Shown here: positions 1 through 8,927 of the stretch, piece by piece
Numbering within the stretch: the first letter of the stretch is position 1
Layout of the letters: the number at the start of each line of letters is the position of its first letter
Assembly: GCA_049606855.1 (NCBI GenBank)
Contig: JBMYVY010000012.1
Location: 1 to 64,000, forward strand
Origin: JBELHR01 sp049606855
GTDB taxonomy: Bacteria > Bacteroidota > Bacteroidia > Flavobacteriales > Flavobacteriaceae
Direction of reading: 5' to 3'
DNA: 64,000 nucleotides
Notes under the pieces: generated by a model
Told to the model about the DNA's origin: nothing
Database searches by the model: none
Seen by the model: the letters and a program-made list of their open reading frames with translations, nothing else
Translations under genes and position numbers: made by a program

Positions 1-599
1 TTGAAAAAGCACATCCAGATGTATTTAATATGCTGTTGCAAATTTTAGATGACGGTTATATCACAGATAGTCTAGGTCGTAAAATTGATTTTAGAAATAC
101 AATCATTATTATGACTTCAAATATTGGGGCTAGACAGTTAAAAGATTTCGGTACTGGGGTTGGATTTGGAACAACATCCAGAAAGGAGCAAGAAGGTGAT
201 CTAGCAAAAGGAGTTATAGAAAATGCCTTGAAAAAATCATTCGCTCCTGAATTCTTAAACCGAATAGATGATGTCGTTGTGTTTAATGCATTGGAACAAG
301 AGCAAATTAATCAGATTATAAAAATCGAGTTAGAAAAGCTAGTCGCTCGAGTAAAACTTATTGGTTACGATTTGGAATTGACAGATAAGGCAATTGCCTA
401 CATAGCTGAAAAAGGTTTTGATAAAAAATACGGTGCAAGACCGTTAAACAGAGCGATTCAAAAATATGTAGAAGATGCCTTAGCAGAAGAGATTGTCAAT
501 GCGAAATTATCTGAAGGAGATAAAATTGTCTTGGACAAAACCAAAAAAGATGAAGACCATTTACACATAAAGATCATTCATGAATCGAATGAAGTTTAA
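1..599 (+). CDS. clpC: ClpC-type AAA+ unfoldase, C-terminal part (5' end outside window)
   Basis: Only the last ~199 codons are present; the reading frame is open from the window edge (first full codon at position 3), so the methionine at 30 is internal. The segment covers the end of the second AAA+ module (LLQILDDG; MTSNIGA sensor-1 region; FLNRIDDVVVF with the arginine finger) and the D2-small domain with the sensor-2 motif KYGARPLNRAIQKYVED. ClpC hexamers unfold substrates for ClpP; clpP and clpX lie 47 kb away in this window. The GTGVGFGTT stretch and the short C-tail fit ClpC better than ClpB. A bidirectional terminator follows 5 bases after the stop. Confidence 0.93.
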   Translation, partial: EKAHPDVFNMLLQILDDGYITDSLGRKIDFRNTIIIMTSNIGARQLKDFGTGVGFGTTSRKEQEGDLAKGVIENALKKSFAPEFLNRIDDVVVFNALEQEQINQIIKIELEKLVARVKLIGYDLELTDKAIAYIAEKGFDKKYGARPLNRAIQKYVEDALAEEIVNAKLSEGDKIVLDKTKKDEDHLHIKIIHESNEV

Positions 600-604
600 A
601 AAAA

Positions 605-633
605 AAGCTCCTGAAAAATCAGGAGCTTTTTTT
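605..633. terminator. Bidirectional intrinsic terminator between clpC and hutH
   Basis: Perfect 10-bp stem AAGCTCCTGA / TCAGGAGCTT with an AAAA loop, flanked by A-run and T-run, so it can stop transcription from both convergent genes. Confidence 0.9.
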
Positions 634-636
634 TAT

Positions 637-2142
637 TTATAATTCACTTGAGTCAATTTCAAGATTTTGGATAAATTCAATTGCTTTTTCAATATCATTA
701 TGCAAGACTCTATCTTCGTTGACAATCGGAACTTCAATTCTAAAAACCTTAATTAGACTCTCGATAAGGTCTGAAGATTTAGCCGTTCTGAAATAAAGCC
801 CTTGAGAAGCATTCATCAGCTCAATTGCCAAAATTCGCTCTAAATTATCAAGGATTCGTTTCGCTTTTGTAGCACCGTTGGCCCCCATGGAAACATGATC
901 TTCTTGCCCATTTGAAGACACTATAGAATCTACACTTGATGGCGTCGCTAACTGTTTATTTTGACTCACAATACTCGCAGCTGTATACTGAGGGATCATA
1001 AACCCGCTATTGAGTCCAGGATTAGAAACTAAAAATGGCGGTAGCTCTCTTAAACCTGAAATCAATTGATAAGTCCTTCTTTCAGAAATAGATCCTAATT
1101 CCGCCATAGATATGGCCAAAAAATCCAAAGCCAAAGCCAAGGGCTGACCGTGAAAATTCCCTCCAGAAATAACTTTATCTTCTTCAATAAAAATATTTGG
1201 ATTATCAGTAACTGAGTTAATTTCCGTTAAAAAGACCTTTTTTACATATTCTAATGCATCCTTACTCGCACCGTGAACTTGAGGCATACATCTAAAAGAA
1301 TAGGGGTCCTGCACGTGCTCCTTTTCTTGCTCTATAAGATCTGATCCATTTAGAAACTCATTGAGTCTTGAGGCGGTCTTAATTTGACCATTGTGAGGCC
1401 TAACCAAATGTATCAACTCGTCAAAAGGCTCTTTCCTTCCATCAAAAGCCTCTAGGGAAGTTGCCCCAATCAAATCAGCCATATAACTCAGCTTCATTCC
1501 CTTTAAGACACAATGAATACCATAAGCACTCATAAATTGTGTACCATTGAGCAAAGCTAATCCTTCTTTTGATTGAAGGTTAATCTTAGTCCATTCCCCC
1601 TCACTGATTAGACGCTCAATTGATTGGCGGGTATCTTTGACATATACTTCTCCATGACCAATCAAAGGAAGTGCCAGGTGAGCAAGAGGAGCTAAATCTC
1701 CAGAAGCCCCCAAGGACCCTTGAGTATATACTACCGGAAGTATATCCTTATTGTATAATTCAATCAACTTTTCTACAGTCAATAGCTGTACTCCAGAATG
1801 ACCGTATGAGAGCGATTGAATCTTTAATAATAACATGAGTTTTACAATCTCAGAAGGCACCTCTTCTCCAGTCCCACATGCATGACTCATCACTAAGTTC
1901 TCTTGCAGCTGGGTCAGGTCCTGAGCTCCAATTTTTACATTACACAAAGACCCAAAACCAGTATTGATCCCGTAAATAGGTGCTTGCTCTTTTTTCATTC
2001 GCTCATCAAGATATTTGCGACATTTTTCAATGCGGCTAATAGCCTCTTGACTTAAGCATAACTCAGCATTAGAATCCATGATTTCTTGGAGTTTGTTATA
2101 GGTTAAACTCAAGTTAGGATTTATCTCAAAAACATTATTCAT
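637..2142 (-). CDS. hutH: Histidine ammonia-lyase
   Basis: Deaminates L-histidine to urocanate, the first step of histidine degradation. The Ala-Ser-Gly triad that cyclises to the MIO cofactor is at residues 146-148 (GSLGASGDLAPLAH); the catalytic loop tyrosine is Y57 (YGINTGFG) and the conserved SNGQEDHVSMG segment is near the C-terminal third. The selectivity pair is Ser-His at 86-87 (LVMSHACG), as in histidine rather than tyrosine or phenylalanine lyases. I start at the ATG at 2142 (501 aa, family length ~500); the frame stays open 17 codons further upstream with non-conserved residues. No hutU, hutI or hutG is adjacent, so it stands alone here. Confidence 0.93.
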   Translation of the reverse strand: MNNVFEINPNLSLTYNKLQEIMDSNAELCLSQEAISRIEKCRKYLDERMKKEQAPIYGINTGFGSLCNVKIGAQDLTQLQENLVMSHACGTGEEVPSEIVKLMLLLKIQSLSYGHSGVQLLTVEKLIELYNKDILPVVYTQGSLGASGDLAPLAHLALPLIGHGEVYVKDTRQSIERLISEGEWTKINLQSKEGLALLNGTQFMSAYGIHCVLKGMKLSYMADLIGATSLEAFDGRKEPFDELIHLVRPHNGQIKTASRLNEFLNGSDLIEQEKEHVQDPYSFRCMPQVHGASKDALEYVKKVFLTEINSVTDNPNIFIEEDKVISGGNFHGQPLALALDFLAISMAELGSISERRTYQLISGLRELPPFLVSNPGLNSGFMIPQYTAASIVSQNKQLATPSSVDSIVSSNGQEDHVSMGANGATKAKRILDNLERILAIELMNASQGLYFRTAKSSDLIESLIKVFRIEVPIVNEDRVLHNDIEKAIEFIQNLEIDSSEL

Positions 2143-2273
2143 ATCGGCTTTCTTTAACCCTACAAAAGTCTGTAAACCAATCCTTATTTGCAAATCTTTT
2201 GTTAAAGCACCATCTTAGAATTTCATTATTTAAATATAATGTTAAATTTACCTATCAAACCAATACAATAACG

Positions 2274-3647
2274 ATGAAAAAATTATCATTTATCCTGTTA
2301 AGCCTTGTGTTTTTTGCATGCTCAACAGAACCACAAATAACCACAATAACAGGTACTGTAAAGAATCTAGGAAATCGAGAAGTACAATTGACCAGACTCG
2401 ATGGAACTGATTTAATTTTTGTTACCAATGAAGAAGGAAAACTAGCAATTTCTGAATCACTTGAAACGGGATACTACAATCTTAAGTTAGGAAGAACTAC
2501 TCAAGCTATTTATTTAGAACCAGGAGCCAACCTAAGCTTTAGTATGGATGCTGATGATATGCTTAAATCTTTGGTTTTTGAGCAAGATCTAGCTCCTGAA
2601 AACAATTATTTATTAGCTCGCACAGACCAACGCATGGAGTTTAATAAAGCTCGTGTAGATTTATATAAAAGCAGCGAAGCAGACTTTTTAAAGAGAATCA
2701 AAAAAGGCACTGAACAAGATTTAGCGGTTTTGAGTAGAACTTTGGGAATCTCCACTCCTTTTTTAAAGAAGGAAACAGAAAACCTCATGTTTGATAAGCT
2801 TTATCGCATGAAACAATATCGACCATACCATAACTATTATGCTCCAGAAGACAAGATTGAAACTACTTCAGAAACTTTTAATGCAGCCCTACCGGTGGTA
2901 GATATGAACAGTTATCAGAACTACCTTAACTCTTCAAGTTATAGAGGTTTACTTCAAGATAAAATGTATGAAGGGGCTGATGAAATCGTAAAAGAAGATG
3001 AAAACTTAGATTATTATTACGCTTATTTATTGGCAATTAAAAAAGCAGAACTCAATCCAAAAATCAAATCTTTGATGGCTTATAGCAATGCCCAAAATGC
3101 TATTACTTATACTGAAGATTTAGAAAATTATTATGCAACTTACAAGGACCTTGAATTGAATAAAGAGCATCTTGTAGAAATAGATAAAGTTTATGAAGAT
3201 CTTCTGACTATTGCTCAAGGTCAAACATCTCCAGTTTTCAACAATTATGAAAATTTCAATGGGGGAACAAACTCCTTGTCTGATTATGCTGGGAAATACG
3301 TGTATTTAGACATATGGGCACAATGGTGTGGTCCTTGTAAAAGAGAAATTCCATACTTACAAAAAGTAGAGGCTCAATACCACGGAAAAAATATAGAATT
3401 TATTTCCATCTCTATAGATAAGAAAGAAGACTACGATAAATGGAGAGCCATGGTTGAAGACAAAAACCTTGGTGGGGTTCAATTATTAGCAGATGATGCT
3501 TGGAACTCTGAATTTGTAAAAAATTACTTAATTCGTGGAATCCCTCGATTTATTCTTGTAGATCCTGATGGAAAAATAGTATCGAGTAATGCCCCTAGAC
3601 CGTCGGATGAAAAATTAGTTAAACTATTCGAAGATTTAAAAATCTAA
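2274..3647 (+). CDS. TlpA-like thioredoxin-fold lipoprotein (paralogue 1)
   Basis: Predicted envelope thiol-disulfide oxidoreductase of 457 aa. The start at 2274 gives a clean lipoprotein signal (MKKLSFILLSLVFFAC, lipid-modified Cys16), while the open frame further upstream adds 25 unlikely residues. Residues ~25-110 are a beta-rich N-terminal domain of the type common in Bacteroidota TlpA proteins, ~110-320 are helical, and the C-terminal thioredoxin fold holds W351-C-G-P-C355 (DIWAQWCGPCKREIPYL) and the cis-proline loop GIPRF. Tandem with a shorter paralogue 47 bases downstream. Target proteins are unknown; cytochrome c maturation or general disulfide reduction are both possible. Confidence 0.88.
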   Translation: MKKLSFILLSLVFFACSTEPQITTITGTVKNLGNREVQLTRLDGTDLIFVTNEEGKLAISESLETGYYNLKLGRTTQAIYLEPGANLSFSMDADDMLKSLVFEQDLAPENNYLLARTDQRMEFNKARVDLYKSSEADFLKRIKKGTEQDLAVLSRTLGISTPFLKKETENLMFDKLYRMKQYRPYHNYYAPEDKIETTSETFNAALPVVDMNSYQNYLNSSSYRGLLQDKMYEGADEIVKEDENLDYYYAYLLAIKKAELNPKIKSLMAYSNAQNAITYTEDLENYYATYKDLELNKEHLVEIDKVYEDLLTIAQGQTSPVFNNYENFNGGTNSLSDYAGKYVYLDIWAQWCGPCKREIPYLQKVEAQYHGKNIEFISISIDKKEDYDKWRAMVEDKNLGGVQLLADDAWNSEFVKNYLIRGIPRFILVDPDGKIVSSNAPRPSDEKLVKLFEDLKI

Positions 3648-3694
3648 TGTAAGTTTGCATTTTGGTCTACGACCTTTAGAAACACAATTTAATT

Positions 3695-4717
3695 ATGAAA
3701 AAAAGAAATATTTTATTGGGCTTGGCTTCAGCAGCGTTACTTTTTGTATCCTGTGCTGATCCTGCACCAAAAGATTACGCAAGTATCTCAGGAGAAATTA
3801 CTAATGCAACGATTGAAAACTTAGGATTAAATTCTAATAAAGGCTCTAAAGATATCGCGGTGGACTCCCAAGGACGTTTTTCGGATACTTTAAAAGTACA
3901 AGAAGGTCAATTTTTTCAGCTAAACTTAGAAACAGCTTACGCTTTTGTTTATCTGAAAAATGGTTATGATTTGAATCTTACTGTAGATCAAAATGATGTT
4001 GAAAACACCCTGTCTTTTTCTGGAGAAGGAGCCGACACCAATAACTACTTAGTAGAAAAGGTAAAACTCAATGAGAAACTACTTAACCCAGAGATTTATT
4101 TTAATCTTCCGGAGCAAGAATATACCTCACAACTGGCTGATGCTAAAAAGCAGTTGGAGGATGTAGTTGCCAATGCAGGAGATTTAGATAGCTCCCTTGC
4201 CTCTCAAGAAAGAAATATGCATGCTAATTTTTTCAATTTTGTAGAATCAAATTATGAAAATGAACGCAACATGCGTATAAAATTTGCTCCGGGAAAACCA
4301 TCTCCGGAATTTGTGGATTATGAAAACTATGCTGGAGGAAAAACTTCCCTGGTAGATCTTCGAGGGAAATACGTCTATATCGACATGTGGGCCACTTGGT
4401 GCGGACCTTGCAAACAAGAAATCCCTTATCTAAAGGAATTAGAAGAAAAATACCACGGAAAGGACATTCATTTTGTGAGTATATCAATCGATCGTCCGAA
4501 TAAATACGAAGCTTGGAAAACAATGGTAAATGATAAAGAACTTTCAGGTATTCAATTATATGCCGGAGAGGACCCTGCTTTTCAAGTTGCTTATAACATC
4601 AACAGTATACCTCGATTTATCTTAATTGACCCATCGGGTAACATTGTCAATGCGAATGCACCTAGACCATCCTCTGGAACTGTAATCGAAGGTCTGTTTA
4701 CTTCTTTAGGGATTTAG
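3695..4717 (+). CDS. TlpA-like thioredoxin-fold lipoprotein (paralogue 2)
   Basis: 340-aa paralogue of the preceding gene. Lipobox LFVSC places the acylated cysteine at residue 20. It has the same layout but a shorter helical middle: N-terminal beta domain, then a thioredoxin fold with W235-C-G-P-C239 (DMWATWCGPCKQEIPYL) and the cis-Pro motif SIPRF. The last ~130 residues align closely with paralogue 1 (shared FVSISID/FISISID, PRFILxDPxG and NAPRPS blocks), which points to tandem duplication with divergence of the N-terminal part. A TAAGTTTG box (3650-3657) in the 47-base gap could be a -7 element, but no matching -33 TTG is visible. Followed by a strong terminator. Confidence 0.88.
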   Translation: MKKRNILLGLASAALLFVSCADPAPKDYASISGEITNATIENLGLNSNKGSKDIAVDSQGRFSDTLKVQEGQFFQLNLETAYAFVYLKNGYDLNLTVDQNDVENTLSFSGEGADTNNYLVEKVKLNEKLLNPEIYFNLPEQEYTSQLADAKKQLEDVVANAGDLDSSLASQERNMHANFFNFVESNYENERNMRIKFAPGKPSPEFVDYENYAGGKTSLVDLRGKYVYIDMWATWCGPCKQEIPYLKELEEKYHGKDIHFVSISIDRPNKYEAWKTMVNDKELSGIQLYAGEDPAFQVAYNINSIPRFILIDPSGNIVNANAPRPSSGTVIEGLFTSLGI

Positions 4718-4742
4718 AATTCAGATAGTTCTAGACAAATAA

Positions 4743-4773
4743 AAAAGGCTCCGAATTATCGGAGCCTTTTTTA
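4743..4773. terminator. Bidirectional intrinsic terminator
   Basis: Perfect 12-bp stem AAAAGGCTCCGA / TCGGAGCCTTTT with an ATTA loop, between convergent genes (thioredoxin lipoprotein and accA). Confidence 0.92.
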
Positions 4774-4795
4774 TTTTATTTCGAAGAACCGATTC

Positions 4796-5749
4796 TTATT
4801 CCGAATACACTCCCATACTATCGTATTTCTTCATTCTCTTTTGCACTAAATCTTCCTCAGATAAATCCTTTAAATCATCAAAGGATTTGACAATAGTTTT
4901 CCTTACTGCCTCAAATGCACCCTCACGATCATAATGCGCACCTCCTAATGGCTCCTTAATAATGCCATCAATCAGTTTCATTTTTTTCATATCCTCAGCA
5001 GTTAACTTCAAAGCCTCTGCTGCTTGTTCTTTATATTCCCATGAGCGCCACAAAATTGAAGAACAAGACTCAGGAGAAATTACAGTATACCAAGTGTTTT
5101 CCATCATGTATACGCGATCTCCAACTCCAATTCCGATAGCTCCACCTGACGCACCTTCTCCAATTATTACTGAAATCACAGGAGTCTTAAGTAGGGTCAT
5201 CTCAAAAATATTTCTTGCAATAGCTTCTCCTTGACCACGCTCTTCAGCTTCTAATCCCGGATAAGCTCCTGGCGTATCGACAAAAGTCACCACAGGAATT
5301 CCAAACTTTTCAGCCATTTTCATCAGCCTTAGCGCTTTTCTATACCCCTCTGGATTAGCCATACCAAAATTACGGTATTGACGCATTTTGGTATTTACTC
5401 CTTTTTGTTGCCCAATAAACATAAAAGACTGGTCCCCTATTTTACCAAGACCACCGATCATTGCCTTATCGTCCTTTACACCACGATCTCCGTGTAACTC
5501 TAAAAAACTATCACCTGCAAGCGCTTGAATATAATCTAAAGTATATGGTCGGTCCGGATGACGAGACAACTGAACACGTTGCCATGGAGTCAAATTTTTA
5601 TATATTTCTTTTCTTGTTTCAAGAAGTTTTTTTTCAATTTTTTTGCAAGTGGCCGTTACATCTACGTCACTTTCTTCCCCTATAACAGCACACTTAGTCA
5701 GTTGCTCTTCTAGGTCCTTAATCGGTAATTCAAAATCTAAATATTCCAT
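4796..5749 (-). CDS. accA: Acetyl-CoA carboxylase carboxyltransferase subunit alpha
   Basis: Moves the carboxyl group from carboxybiotin to acetyl-CoA together with AccD, giving malonyl-CoA for fatty acid synthesis. 317 aa, the usual length. Visible family blocks: N-terminal LEEQLTKC helix, YKNLTPWQRVQLSRHPDRPYTLDYI, ELHGDRG, the oxyanion/CoA regions FIGQQKG and GEGASGGAIGIGVGDRVYMMENTWYTVISPE, and PLGGAHYD near the end. No accD in the window. A TATATTTG box (-7 like) lies 22 bases upstream of the start, at 5771-5778, without a recognisable -33 element; it is also the last gene of a run of minus-strand genes. Confidence 0.96.
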   Translation of the reverse strand: MEYLDFELPIKDLEEQLTKCAVIGEESDVDVTATCKKIEKKLLETRKEIYKNLTPWQRVQLSRHPDRPYTLDYIQALAGDSFLELHGDRGVKDDKAMIGGLGKIGDQSFMFIGQQKGVNTKMRQYRNFGMANPEGYRKALRLMKMAEKFGIPVVTFVDTPGAYPGLEAEERGQGEAIARNIFEMTLLKTPVISVIIGEGASGGAIGIGVGDRVYMMENTWYTVISPESCSSILWRSWEYKEQAAEALKLTAEDMKKMKLIDGIIKEPLGGAHYDREGAFEAVRKTIVKSFDDLKDLSEEDLVQKRMKKYDSMGVYSE

Positions 5750-5803
5750 AATTAAATATTTTGCTAGCTACAAATATAAAAACTTAAACTATTAGGTGAT
5801 ATT

Positions 5804-6709
5804 TTATTTTCGTTTTTTGACCAAAGCATTTTTTAAAATCCCATTGGATAGGACAACAATTAATATTACAACGGCTCCAAAATAAAATCGCAAGTCCATA
5901 TGTTCCTTTTCGCCAAAGATTAAAACGGCCAACAGTATTCCATAAACTGGTTCAAGATTAGTGGTCAACATAACCGTATAAGGACTCAGAACCTTCATGA
6001 CTTTTACAGACATTATAAAGGCAAAAGCCGTACAAACACTTGCTAATAAAATCAGATAATACCAATCAGAGGCATTTAAATTGAAAAATTCAGAACCAAA
6101 ACCATCATTAAAAAGGATATAAATACTGAGAAAAACAACCCCAAAACCCAATTCATAAAATGTGATCATTGTAGGACGATGCTTTTTAACCATAACCCCG
6201 TTAACAACAGAAAACACAGCTGCAAGAAATGCCGATATCAACCCATAAATTACTCCCAATAAATAATTCGGATTCAATTGACCTCCGCCATCTTCCTTGA
6301 AAATAAGATAGAGTGCCAAAATTACAATTAGGCCCAAAAAAACTTCGAATTTATACACTCTTCTTTTAAAGAATATAGGCTCTATAAGACTTCCAAAAAA
6401 TGCCCCTGTACTCATAGTAATCAGGGCAACAGAAACATTAGATACTTTTATCGCTGCAAAAAAGGTAACCCAGTGAACAGCAATAATCGAACCGGCTATG
6501 AATAATTTCAACAAGGTCTTGGAGTTGACCTTTAGTGATTGCTTTTTAAACAGCAGATAGACACCAATAAAAACAGTAGCCAACAGCATTCTATACCAAA
6601 CTAAAGGAATAGAATCTAGACTAATTAACGCACCTAAAATTGCTGTAAACCCCCAAATAAATACAATGAGATGTAAAAGAGCTATATTTTGATTTCTAGT
6701 TTTTGGCAC
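5804..6709 (-). CDS. EamA/DMT-family inner-membrane transporter
   Basis: Drug/metabolite transporter-type permease of ~301 aa with ten predicted hydrophobic segments arranged as two EamA repeats (first beginning ALLHLIVFIWGFTAILG; second beginning near YLLGVIYGLISAFLAAVFSVVNG). Substrate cannot be read from sequence. I choose the GTG at 6709, which overlaps the end of the upstream permease gene by 14 bases and makes a normal DMT N-terminus; the ATG-opened version (to 6763) would add 18 residues lying wholly inside the upstream gene. Co-transcribed with lptF/G-tgt-rluF by spacing. Confidence 0.85.
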   Translation of the reverse strand: MPKTRNQNIALLHLIVFIWGFTAILGALISLDSIPLVWYRMLLATVFIGVYLLFKKQSLKVNSKTLLKLFIAGSIIAVHWVTFFAAIKVSNVSVALITMSTGAFFGSLIEPIFFKRRVYKFEVFLGLIVILALYLIFKEDGGGQLNPNYLLGVIYGLISAFLAAVFSVVNGVMVKKHRPTMITFYELGFGVVFLSIYILFNDGFGSEFFNLNASDWYYLILLASVCTAFAFIMSVKVMKVLSPYTVMLTTNLEPVYGILLAVLIFGEKEHMDLRFYFGAVVILIVVLSNGILKNALVKKRK

Positions 6710-7784
6710 GATAATAAAGATATATTGACAGAATTCCGAAAGCAATATTGGGGAACCATACATTTAAAAACGCATTTGCTCCAGCGACTGCTCCCAGCAC
6801 CTCTCCTACTTTCATGAAAAAAACATAGATAAACATCAATCCGATCCCAATGGCTAGGTTCACTCCCATTCCTCCTCTTCGTTTTCGTGAGGCCAAAGAA
6901 ACAGCGATTAAGGTCAAGATATAAGAAGATACAGGCAAACTGGTTCTTTTATAACGCTCCACATAATAACTATTTAGATTCTTTACCCCTCTTGACTCAG
7001 CGGTAGAAATAAATTGATTTAATTCTGGAGTTGTAAATTCTTTGGCTTTGGAATCCGCAAATTCCAAATCTGCAGGAGTAAAGGGAAAAATAGTATCTAA
7101 ACGATTTCCAGATCGAATCTTATCATCCTTATTTTCATTGACAAATCGCTCTTTGAAGGCCGTCAGTCGAAAGCTCGTATCTGCAGGCTTGAAACTAATA
7201 TTATCTGCGGTTAATTTGTATTTTAATTTTCTGTCTTCGTAAGTCTCAAATGAAAAATAATACCCCTGGTTCCTCTGTAAATTAAATCGATCAATAAAAA
7301 TATAATTGTTCTGATCCAGTTGTAAACTTACATGACGAACAAAATTAGCTTGACTCTTCTTTTTCTTTTTGATATAATCCTTTTCAAATTGAATAAATTC
7401 CTTTTGAGTTTTCGGTACGACAAAATGATTCATTGCTAAAGCATAAACGCAAATTATAGAAGCTCCTACAAAATAAGGATATAAGAAACGGGTAAATGAA
7501 ATTTGACTACTATTAACTGCAACAATCTCTGTGTTGCCAGCCAATTTACTAGTAAACATAATGACCGAAATAAATAAGGCCAATGGTAAGAAAGTATTGG
7601 AATAATATACTACGAAATTGACATAATACTGATCAATAACTTCAAAAAAAGTTAAATTTGCATTCAAAAATTTATCGATCTTTTCACTCACATCAATTGC
7701 AATTGCAATCGGGATAAAGACCAATAAGGTAAAAAAGAATGTCTGTAGATATCTCTTAAGTAGATATTTATCCAGTATTCTCAT
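6696..7784 (-). CDS. LptF/LptG family permease (YjgP/YjgQ)
   Basis: Inner-membrane subunit of the LPS export ABC transporter (LptB2FG), 362 aa. Topology fits the family: N-terminal membrane segments (RYLQTFFFTLLVFIPIAIAI; FLPLALFISVIMFT), a large periplasmic beta-jellyroll domain (about residues 125-270) and three C-terminal membrane segments. The motif YLLKRYLQTF near the N-terminus is typical. Cannot be split safely into LptF or LptG; Bacteroidota keep the two genes apart. Its ATG overlaps the tgt stop by 4 bases (ATGA), indicating translational coupling. Confidence 0.87.
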   Translation of the reverse strand: MRILDKYLLKRYLQTFFFTLLVFIPIAIAIDVSEKIDKFLNANLTFFEVIDQYYVNFVVYYSNTFLPLALFISVIMFTSKLAGNTEIVAVNSSQISFTRFLYPYFVGASIICVYALAMNHFVVPKTQKEFIQFEKDYIKKKKKSQANFVRHVSLQLDQNNYIFIDRFNLQRNQGYYFSFETYEDRKLKYKLTADNISFKPADTSFRLTAFKERFVNENKDDKIRSGNRLDTIFPFTPADLEFADSKAKEFTTPELNQFISTAESRGVKNLNSYYVERYKRTSLPVSSYILTLIAVSLASRKRRGGMGVNLAIGIGLMFIYVFFMKVGEVLGAVAGANAFLNVWFPNIAFGILSIYLYYRAKN

Positions 7785-8911
7785 AATCGTTTATTCATTT
7801 GGTTTACCATCATGTTTTTCCAAGAAGCAAAATCTCCATCTAAAATATGTTTTCTTGCCTCACGGGTTAACCATAAATAAAAACCTAAATTATGAATGGA
7901 TGCAATTTGTTTTCCGAGCATTTCATTGGCCGCAAACAAATGACGTAGATAGGCCTTTGAATACAGCAAATCAACATCTGTAATCCCCATTTCATCTATC
8001 GGCGAGAAATCATCTGCCCATTTTCTGTTTTTAATATTAATGGTTCCATGAGCGGTAAATAGCATGCCATTTCTAGCATTTCTAGTTGGCATTACACAAT
8101 CAAACATATCCACTCCAAGCGCAATGTTCTCTAAAATATTTATTGGAGTACCAACCCCCATCAAGTACCTCGGTTTGTCCTCAGGTAAGATGTCACAAAC
8201 GACCTCGGTCATTGCGTACATCTCCTCTGCCGGCTCTCCTACTGAAAGCCCTCCAATTGCATTTCCTGCTGCACCTCTCGAAGCAATATACTCTGCGGAT
8301 TGTTTTCTTAAATCTTTATAAGTACTTCCTTGAACAATAGGAAAGAACGTTTGTTGGTAGTTGTAGAGGTATGGAGTTTTCTCCAAGTGATTAATACACC
8401 TATCAAGCCATCGATGAGTCATGTGCATTGATCTTTTAGCATATGAATAATCACATGGATAAGGCGTACATTCGTCAAAAGCCATGATAATATCGGCACC
8501 AATCTCTCTTTGAATATCCATTACTCCTTCAGGAGTGAAAAAATGATAGGATCCATCGATATGAGATTTAAACTTAACTCCCTCTTCTTTGATTTTTCTT
8601 CGTCCAGACAAAGAATAAACTTGATATCCACCAGAATCTGTCAAAATAGGTCGATCCCAATTCATAAATTTATGGAGGCCACCTGCTTTTTTGAGTATAT
8701 CCGTTGAAGGTCGTAAATACAAGTGATATGTATTACCCAAAATAATATCAGGATTGACTTGTTCTTTCAATTCCTTTTGATGCACACCTTTTACGGTCGC
8801 AACTGTTCCGACAGGCATAAAAATTGGAGTTTCAATTTTTCCGTGGTCAGTCTCTATAATTCCCGCCCTTGCTTTTGAGCCAGGATCTGTTCCTTTGATA
8901 TCAAACTTCAT
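7781..8911 (-). CDS. tgt: tRNA-guanine transglycosylase (queuine/preQ1 insertion)
   Basis: Exchanges G34 for preQ1 in tRNAs with GUN anticodons (Asp, Asn, His, Tyr); a tRNA-Asp(GTC) substrate is encoded 0.9 kb upstream. 376 aa. Catalytic general acid/base Asp in TDSGGYQVYSL (D92) and the nucleophilic Asp in GVDMFDCVMPTRNARNG (about 266-282). The usual C-terminal zinc site CxCxxC...H is degraded: the segment before YSKAYLRHLF has no cysteine (EMGITDVDLL), although the histidine of IASIHNLGF (H340) remains. I believe this is shared by other Bacteroidota Tgt proteins. Between rluF (16-base gap) and lptF/G (4-base overlap). Confidence 0.95.
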   Translation of the reverse strand: MKFDIKGTDPGSKARAGIIETDHGKIETPIFMPVGTVATVKGVHQKELKEQVNPDIILGNTYHLYLRPSTDILKKAGGLHKFMNWDRPILTDSGGYQVYSLSGRRKIKEEGVKFKSHIDGSYHFFTPEGVMDIQREIGADIIMAFDECTPYPCDYSYAKRSMHMTHRWLDRCINHLEKTPYLYNYQQTFFPIVQGSTYKDLRKQSAEYIASRGAAGNAIGGLSVGEPAEEMYAMTEVVCDILPEDKPRYLMGVGTPINILENIALGVDMFDCVMPTRNARNGMLFTAHGTINIKNRKWADDFSPIDEMGITDVDLLYSKAYLRHLFAANEMLGKQIASIHNLGFYLWLTREARKHILDGDFASWKNMMVNQMNKRL

Positions 8912-8927
8912 AAGTTACAAAGATAAT

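Noticed and set aside
4233..4523. 96-codon minus-strand ORF in the second thioredoxin lipoprotein gene
   Set aside because: Shadow of the WCGPC-containing coding region.
6710..6763. ATG-started N-terminal extension of the EamA transporter
   Set aside because: The extra residues lie wholly inside the upstream lptF/G coding region and do not resemble a DMT N-terminus; a GTG at the junction gives a normal protein.
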